Shown one piece after another: positions 6,732 to 12,036 of a stretch of 12,036 nucleotides of DNA; position 1 is the stretch's first letter, and every line of letters begins with the position of its first letter. Position numbers and translations under genes: made by a program. The notes below the pieces were generated by a model. It had not been told where the DNA came from. It searched no databases and was given only the letters and a program-made list of their open reading frames with translations. Source of the DNA: UBA1189 sp045654565 (GTDB lineage: Bacteria; Bacteroidota; Bacteroidia; Bacteroidales; Bacteroidaceae); contig JAZONP010000059.1 in NCBI GenBank assembly GCA_045654565.1, forward strand, positions 1-12,036, read 5' to 3'.

Positions 6732-6775
6732 TAAAAAAGAAAAAAAAGCATCGACAATCATCAGATTATCAATGC
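6732..6775 (-). terminator. intrinsic terminator of the tRNA-Pro transcript
   Basis: On the minus strand a 12-bp stem (GCATTGATAATC / GATTGTCGATGC, two G-T wobbles) with a TGAT loop spans 6775-6748. It is followed by eight T, one C and six more T. It begins 10 bp past the tRNA 3' end. This is a near-textbook Rho-independent terminator. Confidence 0.9.
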
Positions 6776-6785
6776 TTCTTCTCAG

Positions 6786-6860
6786 TCGGGGTGACTGGAT
6801 TCGAACCAGCGACCACACGCCCCCCAGACGCGTACTCTAACCGGGCTGAGCTACACCCCG
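6786..6860 (-). tRNA. tRNA-Pro, anticodon GGG
   Basis: A full cloverleaf of 75 nt folds on the minus strand. The acceptor stem CGGGGTG/CACCCCG has seven perfect pairs. The D arm is GCTC...GAGT. The anticodon stem CGCGT/GCGTG has two G-U pairs and encloses loop CTGGGGG, giving anticodon GGG at positions 34-36. The T arm is GCTGG-TTCGAAT-CCAGT. The discriminator is A and CCA is not encoded. GGG reads the proline codons CCC and CCU. It has its own promoter upstream (6877-6907) and terminator downstream (6732-6775), so it is a single-gene transcription unit. Confidence 0.96.
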
Positions 6861-6876
6861 CTGCTCAATTGCGGTG

Positions 6877-6907
6877 CAAAGGTATAGCTTTTTATTTAAC
6901 TACACAA
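6877..6907 (-). promoter_or_regulatory. tRNA-Pro promoter
   Basis: The minus strand has TACCTTTG (6884-6877), a perfect TAnnTTTG -7 match. A TTG (6907-6905) lies 20 bp further upstream as a partial -33 box. Transcription should start near 6870-6873, about 10 nt before the mature tRNA 5' end at 6860. It is back-to-back with the aroA promoter. Confidence 0.7.
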
Positions 6908-6947
6908 TTATTTTTGGTTTTTTTTCGATTCTTAGTGCATTTTTTGT

Positions 6948-6955
6948 TACTTTTG
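6948..6955 (+). promoter_or_regulatory. aroA promoter, -7 element
   Basis: TACTTTTG matches the Bacteroidetes -7 consensus. A TTCG at 6924-6927 lies 20 bp upstream, a one-mismatch match to the TTTG -33 box. The start site would be near 6959-6962, giving a leader of under 20 nt to the ATG at 6979. Confidence 0.6.
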
Positions 6956-6978
6956 CCAAAAAATAACCATCTCGAAGG

Positions 6979-8235
6979 ATGCAAATCTCACTCAATATGC
7001 CCGAAAAGTTGACTGCGCGTATCGCGCTGCCTGCATCGAAAAGTGTGAGCAACCGTGCATTGCTATTGCAGGCGTTGTGTCCTGTGGTGCGATATGCCAT
7101 AGAGAACCTTGCAGTGTGTGACGACACGGATCACATGCTGAGGGGAGTTGAGGCGAAGAGGGCAGGGGCGTCGCTCATCGATGTTGGTGCTACGGGCACA
7201 GCTATGCGATTTCTCACAGCCTACCTTGCTATCGCTGAGGGTGAAGCCGTGCTTACGGGAAGTGAACGTATGCAACAGCGTCCCATAGGTGTGCTGGTGG
7301 AGGCCTTGCGTACGTTGGGAGCAGACATAGACTATGTGAACAAAGAAGGATATCCTCCCCTATGTGTCCGTGGAAAGAAGCTGCGTGGAGGAACGCTGGA
7401 GGTCGATGCGAGCATTAGTTCGCAATACATCTCGGCACTACTGATGATTGCTCCTTGCCTCTCCGACGGGTTGACGTTACGTCTGAAGGGTAATATAGCC
7501 TCGCGTACCTATATAGAACTCACGCTAGACCTCATGCGCCGCTATGGTGCTATAGCCGAATGGGTGGATAGGCAGTCTATCCGAGTTTGTCCCGGTTCGT
7601 ATGAGGATGTACCTCTTGCAGTAGAGGCCGACTGGAGTGCTGCTTCCTACTGGTATGAGCTGGCAGCCATAGCTATTCACATGGGATGCGATGTAGACTT
7701 CGTATTGCCTGCACTTACTTCCGATAGTCGACAGGGCGATCGCGTGGTGGCACAATTGTTCGAGCCGTTGGGTGTGAAGACCGAATACACCAATGAGGGA
7801 GTGAGATTGCTTAATTCAGAATTCATCGTTCACAATTCAGAAATAGATTTCACCCATTGCCCCGACATCGCGCAGACTTTGGCGGTTACTTATTGCTTGC
7901 TGGGCGTGCCTTATGTGTTTAAAGGTGTACATAGCTTGCGCATCAAAGAGACCGATCGCGTGGCGGCACTTATTGCTGAATTGCGTAAGCTGGGCTATGT
8001 GCTTCGTGCCGAGGGGGATGAACTTCTCGTTTGGGACGGCACACGTTGCGAGGCGGAGAGTGCCCCTACGATAGCTACCTATGATGACCATCGCATGGCT
8101 ATGTCATTCGCACCTGCTGCGTTGTGCTTTGGCGGCCTCACCATAGAGCATCCCGAGGTGGTGACGAAATCGTACCCGGGTTTTTGGAAAGAGGTGAAAA
8201 AGCTGCAAATTGAAAGTTTTCTCCAAAACTATTAA
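6979..8235 (+). CDS. aroA: 3-phosphoshikimate 1-carboxyvinyltransferase (EPSP synthase)
   Basis: This enzyme joins phosphoenolpyruvate and shikimate-3-phosphate to make EPSP, the sixth step of the shikimate pathway to aromatic amino acids, in the cytoplasm. The length is 418 residues, near the family norm of 420-430. Motifs seen are the KSVSNRALLL substrate loop (Lys21, Ser22, Arg26), ATGTAMR (71-77, the place of the usual NAGTAxR), SSQYISALLM (147-156), DSRQGDR (249-255), CPDIAQT with probable catalytic Asp295, RIKETDR (321-327, Glu324) and DDHRMAMSF (369-377). The first ATG is used because the promoter lies just upstream; Met7 (6997) is a less likely alternative. Residues about 278-289 (LNSEFIVHNSEI) read like a translated A/T-rich intergenic repeat; see findings. 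The 142-residue membrane protein gene follows 111 bp later on the same strand. Confidence 0.95.
   Translation: MQISLNMPEKLTARIALPASKSVSNRALLLQALCPVVRYAIENLAVCDDTDHMLRGVEAKRAGASLIDVGATGTAMRFLTAYLAIAEGEAVLTGSERMQQRPIGVLVEALRTLGADIDYVNKEGYPPLCVRGKKLRGGTLEVDASISSQYISALLMIAPCLSDGLTLRLKGNIASRTYIELTLDLMRRYGAIAEWVDRQSIRVCPGSYEDVPLAVEADWSAASYWYELAAIAIHMGCDVDFVLPALTSDSRQGDRVVAQLFEPLGVKTEYTNEGVRLLNSEFIVHNSEIDFTHCPDIAQTLAVTYCLLGVPYVFKGVHSLRIKETDRVAALIAELRKLGYVLRAEGDELLVWDGTRCEAESAPTIATYDDHRMAMSFAPAALCFGGLTIEHPEVVTKSYPGFWKEVKKLQIESFLQNY
7811..7843. repeat. short repeat-like segment inside aroA
   Basis: AATTCAGAA occurs at 7813-7821 and again at 7834-7842, flanking TTCATCGTTCAC. The first copy overlaps the palindrome GAATTC. 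The stretch is more A/T-rich than the rest of aroA and resembles the AATTC-type repeats common in Bacteroidales intergenic DNA; that family resemblance is from memory. It is in frame and encodes NSEFIVHNSE. Confidence 0.5.
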
Positions 8236-8287
8236 ATAACAAACAGACTCAATCAAGTATAACGATTAAATAAAAACAACTTCATCT

Positions 8288-8338
8288 AACTCCTTCGCGT
8301 GACGGAGTTCTCCCCAAACGTGAGGAGTTGGACGTGAC
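8288..8338. repeat. clustered short direct and inverted repeats before the small membrane-protein gene
   Basis: The 111-bp gap 8236-8346 holds AACTCC (8288-8293), which can pair with either of two GGAGTT copies (8304-8309 and 8324-8329). GCGTGACGGAGTT, ACGTGAGGAGTT and ACGTGAC form imperfect direct repeats sharing CGTGA. The two alternative stems are mutually exclusive. No T-tract follows, so it is not a clear terminator. No promoter consensus was found, so the downstream gene is probably read from the aroA promoter through this structure. Confidence 0.45.
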
Positions 8339-8346
8339 TTTAAATT

Positions 8347-8775
8347 ATGAACATTGCAGTATATAGCGCGATATTCCTGGTAGTACTGGTGGCGTTGTCG
8401 TTCGTAGGACGAATGGTGAGAAAACAGAATGGTGAGGATACTATGCCTTCTTCGGAGGGTGGGGATGTGGCTTCTGCTCCTTCGCATCTGGAGGAGGACG
8501 ATGGAGAGGAGTGCTGCGGCGAGCACGAAGTGTGCGAGAAGGGAAAGATAAAGCGTGCCCTACGCACTAATATTGAATATTTTGACGATGAAGAGTTGGA
8601 TCGCTTCCGTGGAACGGCCCCCGATGAGTATGACGACGAGGCCGTGGAGGAGTTTCGTGAGGTGCTCTACACCATGCATCCCTCAGAGGTGGAGGATTGG
8701 CTCAAGAGTCTCGAACTGCGCGAGGTGTCACTGCCAGATGTGCTGAAAGACGAGGTATTTATGCTTATCCGATAA
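8347..8775 (+). CDS. small single-pass membrane protein with CCGxHxxC motif, function unknown
   Basis: The product has 142 residues. An N-terminal hydrophobic helix (about residues 4-21, AVYSAIFLVVLVALSFVG) followed by RMVRK suggests a membrane anchor with the rest in the cytoplasm by the positive-inside rule. Residues 30-55 are acidic and low in complexity. Then comes ECCGEHEVCEK (55-65), with three Cys and one His (C56, C57, H60, C63) spaced like a possible metal site. The C-terminal part (about 75-142) is charged and probably helical (FDDEELDRF, EEFREVLYTM, EVEDWLKSLEL, LPDVLKDEVF). I recall similar uncharacterised proteins in Bacteroides but no assigned function. It lies between aroA and recQ, all on the plus strand, and recQ has its own promoter. 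The coding call is strong given length, anchor and motif. Confidence 0.85.
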   Translation: MNIAVYSAIFLVVLVALSFVGRMVRKQNGEDTMPSSEGGDVASAPSHLEEDDGEECCGEHEVCEKGKIKRALRTNIEYFDDEELDRFRGTAPDEYDDEAVEEFREVLYTMHPSEVEDWLKSLELREVSLPDVLKDEVFMLIR

Positions 8776-8824
8776 TCGCATTCCGCACAATTTTTCTTGC
8801 TAAAAGAAAAAAAAAGCACGAAAG

Positions 8825-8857
8825 TTTGCAACTTTTCAAAACTTGTATTTAACTTTG
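8825..8857 (+). promoter_or_regulatory. recQ promoter
   Basis: TTTG (8825-8828) and TAACTTTG (8850-8857) are separated by 21 bp, a full match to the Bacteroidetes -33/-7 promoter (TTTG, 19-21 bp, TAnnTTTG). This is the best two-box promoter in the window. Transcription should start near 8861-8864, leaving a leader of about 50 nt. Confidence 0.75.
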
Positions 8858-8871
8858 TAATACACCTCATC

Positions 8872-8893
8872 TCAGTCCTACCGAAAAGACTGA
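8872..8893 (+). other. hairpin in the recQ 5' leader
   Basis: TCAGTC (8872-8877) pairs with GACTGA (8888-8893) around a 10-nt loop, between the predicted transcript start and the recQ ATG at 8913. The stem is short and the loop large, so it is at most a weak structure. It may affect mRNA stability or be chance. Confidence 0.35.
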
Positions 8894-8912
8894 AGTAAGA
8901 GGGTATAAAGTT

Positions 8913-11099
8913 ATGGATAAGAACAAGATAAACCTTACAGGTCTGTTGAAGCAGCATTTTGGATTTGACACTTTTAAGGGAGACCAAGAAGCTATTATCC
9001 GCAATGTGCTTGATGGAAACGACACCTTCGTATTGATGCCTACTGGTGGTGGTAAATCGTTGTGTTACCAATTGCCATCGCTTATCATGGAGGGTACGGC
9101 TATCGTAATCTCACCGCTTATCGCACTGATGAAAAATCAGGTCGATGCTATCCGTAACTATAGTGAGGAGGATGGCGTAGCCCACTTCCTCAACTCATCA
9201 CTCAAGAAGTCGGACATAGATCAAGTAAAGGCGGATATCTTGTCGGGAAAAACCAAACTCCTCTATGTGGCGCCTGAGTCGCTCACCAAGGAGGAAAACG
9301 TGGAGTTTCTTCGTACGGTGAAAATTTCGTTCTATGCCATCGATGAGGCGCATTGTATCTCGGAGTGGGGACATGATTTTCGCCCCGAATATCGCAAGAT
9401 ACGCCCCATCGTCAACGAAATATGCAACGCTCCCATCATAGCTCTTACGGCAACTGCTACCCATAAGGTGCGCGACGATATAAAGAAGAGTTTGGGTATT
9501 ATGAATGCCAAGGAGTTCTGCTCATCGTTCAATCGCCCCAATCTTTATTACGAGGTTCGCCCCAAGACGAAAAATGTGGAGTCGGATATTGTTCGCTTTA
9601 TCAAGGGACAACCAGGTAAGTCGGGCATCATCTACTGCCTCAGTCGCAAGAAGGTGGAGGAACTAGCCGAGGTGCTCAGAGCCAATGAAATCTCGGCTGC
9701 AGCATACCACGCAGGTATGGATTCTTCCGTACGCTCGCAAACTCAGGATGATTTCATTATGGAGCGTGTTGATGTTATCGTGGCAACTATTGCTTTTGGA
9801 ATGGGTATTGATAAGCCTGACGTACGCTATGTTATTCACTATGATATACCTAAGAGCCTCGAAGGATACTATCAGGAGACTGGTCGAGGCGGCCGTGACG
9901 GAGGAGAGGGACGATGTATAGCATTCTATAGTAACAAGGATTTACAGAAGTTGGAGAAGTTCCTTGAGGGTAAGCCCATTGCCGAACAGGATATAGGCAA
10001 GCAACTGTTGAAGGAAACTACGGCGTATTGCGAGTCTTCGGTATGTAGGCGTAAACTATTGCTCCACTACTTTGGTGAGACTTATGAGAAAGAGAATTGT
10101 GGAAATTGTGATAATTGTTTAAATCCTAAAAAACAAGTGGAAGCTCAAGAATTATTGTGTACTGTCCTTGAAACAGTAATCGCTGTAAAGGAGAATTTTA
10201 AGTCTGAACACATTATAAATATTATACTTGGTAAGGAGACATCTGAAGTTGTTGCTCATCAGCACGACGAGTTGGAAACCTTCGGTACTGGCACCAGTGA
10301 TGAAGAAAAAACGTGGAATGCTGTTATTCAGCAGGCACTCATCTCTGGTTATTTGGAGAAAGATGTAGAGAACTATGGACTGCTCAAGATGACTGCGGCA
10401 GGTAAGAAGTATCTCAAAAATCCCAAGTCGTTCAAGATTGTGGAAGATCGCGATTTTGAAGAGGAGGAAAATGACGAAATGCCCATGCGCGCAGGTGGTA
10501 CAGTGGTGGTAGATCCAGGTCTGTTCACTATGCTCAAGGATTTGCGCAAGAAGGTGGCCAAGAAGCATGACTTGCCTCCCTATGTTATCTTCCAGGATCC
10601 ATCACTCGAGGCCATGGCTACGACCTATCCCATTACTCTCGATGAGTTGAGAAACATCCCTGGTGTGGGAGAAGGCAAAGCGAAACGCTATGGTCAGGAG
10701 TTCGTCGATCTCATACGCCGCCATGTGGAGGAGAATGAGATTGAGCGCCCCGAGGATATGCGTGTGCGCACCGTTGCTAACAAGTCTAAGATGAAGGTGA
10801 GCATTATCCAAAGCATTGACCGCAAGGTGGCACTCGACGATATCGCCTTGGCTAAGGGTATTGAGTTTGACGAATTGCTTGACGAGGTGGAGAGCATCGT
10901 ATATTCAGGAACTAAACTTAATATCGACTACTTCCTCGAAGAGGTGCTCGACGATGACAAGGTGGACGAGATTTATGAATATTTCAAGGAGTCAGAGACT
11001 GACGATATTGATGACGCGATTGAGGAGTTGGGCGACGACTACTCGGAAGAGGAGATTCGTCTGGTTCGTCTGAAGTTTATCAGCGAGATGGGTAACTGA
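8913..11099 (+). CDS. recQ: ATP-dependent DNA helicase RecQ
   Basis: RecQ is a 3'-5' DNA helicase acting in recombination and replication-fork repair. The 728 residues hold an intact superfamily 2 core: the motif 0 region FKGDQEAI (21-28), Walker A PTGGGKS (43-49), DEAH (144-147) in IDEAHCISEWGHDFRP, LTATAT (178-183), and motif VI QETGRGGRDG (321-330). The RQC zinc-site cysteines are C378, C396, C399 and C402, with C373 nearby, followed by a winged-helix region (about 410-505). An HRDC domain spans about 534-605 (LFTMLKDLRKKVAKKHDLPP). A C-terminal extension of about 120 residues (about 606-728) with a strongly acidic end makes it longer than E. coli RecQ (about 610). The start ATG at 8913 follows a good promoter. 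The stop overlaps or abuts the downstream M23 peptidase start. The region 10085-10260 is A/T-richer than the flanks. Confidence 0.95.
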   Translation: MDKNKINLTGLLKQHFGFDTFKGDQEAIIRNVLDGNDTFVLMPTGGGKSLCYQLPSLIMEGTAIVISPLIALMKNQVDAIRNYSEEDGVAHFLNSSLKKSDIDQVKADILSGKTKLLYVAPESLTKEENVEFLRTVKISFYAIDEAHCISEWGHDFRPEYRKIRPIVNEICNAPIIALTATATHKVRDDIKKSLGIMNAKEFCSSFNRPNLYYEVRPKTKNVESDIVRFIKGQPGKSGIIYCLSRKKVEELAEVLRANEISAAAYHAGMDSSVRSQTQDDFIMERVDVIVATIAFGMGIDKPDVRYVIHYDIPKSLEGYYQETGRGGRDGGEGRCIAFYSNKDLQKLEKFLEGKPIAEQDIGKQLLKETTAYCESSVCRRKLLLHYFGETYEKENCGNCDNCLNPKKQVEAQELLCTVLETVIAVKENFKSEHIINIILGKETSEVVAHQHDELETFGTGTSDEEKTWNAVIQQALISGYLEKDVENYGLLKMTAAGKKYLKNPKSFKIVEDRDFEEEENDEMPMRAGGTVVVDPGLFTMLKDLRKKVAKKHDLPPYVIFQDPSLEAMATTYPITLDELRNIPGVGEGKAKRYGQEFVDLIRRHVEENEIERPEDMRVRTVANKSKMKVSIIQSIDRKVALDDIALAKGIEFDELLDEVESIVYSGTKLNIDYFLEEVLDDDKVDEIYEYFKESETDDIDDAIEELGDDYSEEEIRLVRLKFISEMGN

Positions 11100-12036
11100 T
11101 GATGAGGAGATACGGTTACAGACGAAGCGCTGGTAATAAGATCAAGAGTTGGTGGATTGTTCTGCTCATAGCAGTTGTTGCCTTGGCAGCAGTGTTGTTC
11201 TTAGTCCTATCGGGTAGGGAACGTCGTACTGCGCAATTTGAAGAGTCTCCGCAGGAGGTTGTTGTCAAGGATACCCTCTATCGATATGGGCTCCCCATCG
11301 AGTATTTTTCGGTGTTGCATGACACGGTGGCGCCGCATCAGACATTGGCCGAGTTGCTGATGGAGAATGGGCTCACCGCCTCTAAGGTATATGCTTTGAC
11401 CTCACAATGCCCCGATTCTGTTTTCGATGTACGCAAAGTACGTGCAGGGCAGCCTTGTGCGTTGCTCTCCAATCTGGATAGTATGGCAACCCCACGCTAT
11501 TTTGTTTATGAGGTGAATGCCAAAGAGTATGCCGTCTTCAATCTTATGACCAATCAGGTGACGCGTGGAGAGCACCCTTCTGAATGGCGTGAACGCGTGT
11601 GCGGTGGTGTGGTGGAGTCTTCGCTATGGAATGCCATGGTGGCCAGTGATGCCTCACCTCAGTTGGCAGTGATGCTATCGCATATCTTCGGTTGGACAAT
11701 TGACTTCTTTGGTATCCAAAAGGGCGATGAGTTTCGTCTCATCTATGAGCAAGAATATGTGGAGGGTCGCGCGATAAATAATTTTATGATCCGTGCTGCA
11801 TCGTTCTGTGCATCAGATAGCCTCTACTATGCCATCCCCTTCGTGCAGGAGGGCGAGGAACTCTACTACAACGAGAAGGGCAACAGCCTTGAGGGAGCCT
11901 TCCTGAAGGCACCGCTCGACTACTACCGCATCTCGTCACGCTTCACCAACAGCCGCTACCACCCTGTCCTGAAGCGCTACCGCGCTCATCATGGCGTGGA
12001 CTATGCCGCGCCCACAGGCACCCCCGTGTATGCCAT
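11099..12036 (+). CDS. M23 family metallopeptidase (LytM-type murein hydrolase), partial
   Basis: The gene is cut by the right edge after 312 codons. Residues 1-18 are basic (MMRRYGYRRSAGNKIKSW) and residues 19-38 form a hydrophobic helix (WIVLLIAVVALAAVLFLVLS), so this is an inner-membrane anchor or uncleaved signal. Residues about 72-123 (VLHDTVAPHQTLAEL...VRAGQPCALL) look like the LysM-like/OapA-type domain often found before M23 domains. The LytM domain begins near ISSRFTNSRYHP (278-289) and contains HHGVDYAAPTGTPVYA (297-312). This fits the M23 HxxxD zinc motif (H297, D301); the second HxH motif lies beyond the window. It probably cuts peptidoglycan cross-links in the periplasm. Two ATGs are possible: 11099-11101 overlaps the recQ TGA by one base, and 11102-11104 lies just after it. 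Either implies translational coupling with recQ. Confidence 0.9.
   Translation, partial: MMRRYGYRRSAGNKIKSWWIVLLIAVVALAAVLFLVLSGRERRTAQFEESPQEVVVKDTLYRYGLPIEYFSVLHDTVAPHQTLAELLMENGLTASKVYALTSQCPDSVFDVRKVRAGQPCALLSNLDSMATPRYFVYEVNAKEYAVFNLMTNQVTRGEHPSEWRERVCGGVVESSLWNAMVASDASPQLAVMLSHIFGWTIDFFGIQKGDEFRLIYEQEYVEGRAINNFMIRAASFCASDSLYYAIPFVQEGEELYYNEKGNSLEGAFLKAPLDYYRISSRFTNSRYHPVLKRYRAHHGVDYAAPTGTPVYA

Noticed and set aside
6698..7012. A plus-strand open frame of 104 codons containing GFEPATTRPPDAYSNRAELHP.
   Set aside because: This peptide is the familiar false translation of the reverse complement of a tRNA gene; the frame runs through tRNA-Pro (6786-6860), its terminator and two promoters.
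8791..8811. Hairpin TTTTTCTT / AAGAAAAA after the small membrane-protein gene as its terminator.
   Set aside because: The stem is nearly all A-T and is followed by A rather than T on the plus strand; too weak to call.
10152..10568. A 138-codon minus-strand frame opposite recQ.
   Set aside because: It is antisense to the conserved winged-helix and pre-HRDC region of recQ, and has no promoter or domain.

Overview
The window looks like a chromosomal piece of a Bacteroidales genome, probably near Bacteroides/Prevotella. The evidence is LysRS, AroA and RecQ proteins of Bacteroidales type, a near absence of Shine-Dalgarno sites, and repeated matches to the Bacteroidetes primary-sigma -7 consensus (TAnnTTTG) upstream of lysS, the TIR-like gene, the acyl-CoA ligase gene, the tRNA, aroA and recQ. 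The species cannot be fixed from sequence reading alone.

Layout, left to right. Positions 1-3692, minus strand: an apparent housekeeping operon lysS - gpsA - pgi. It covers lysyl-tRNA charging, glycerol-3-phosphate synthesis for phospholipids and hexose-phosphate isomerisation; pgi runs off the left edge. A 150-bp gap between lysS and gpsA holds a long imperfect inverted repeat built from AGGAGTTC-like units. Positions 3693-3843: a divergent promoter region. Positions 3844-4668, plus strand: a TIR-like protein with a very acidic linker and a C-terminal membrane segment. Its promoter sits so close to the ATG that the mRNA may be leaderless. It converges on an acyl-CoA (AMP-forming) ligase gene (minus strand, to 6513), with a probable bidirectional terminator between them. 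Positions 6732-6884, minus strand: a tRNA-Pro(GGG) with its own promoter and a near-textbook intrinsic terminator. Positions 6979-8235, plus strand: aroA (EPSP synthase), followed by a small single-pass membrane protein with a CCGxHxxC motif (8347-8775). Positions 8850 to the end, plus strand: recQ with its own promoter, overlapping or abutting an M23 (LytM-type) peptidase gene that is cut by the right edge.

Most of the content is core metabolism and information processing. The less ordinary parts are: the tail-anchored TIR-like protein, whose catalytic glutamate is not clearly in register; the intergenic repeat between lysS and gpsA; a repeat-like segment translated inside aroA; and the small CCGxHxxC membrane protein. 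I see no insertion sequence, CRISPR array, phage gene, rRNA or multi-gene defence cassette. The TIR-like gene is the only candidate for an unusual system, and it has no obvious partner gene here.
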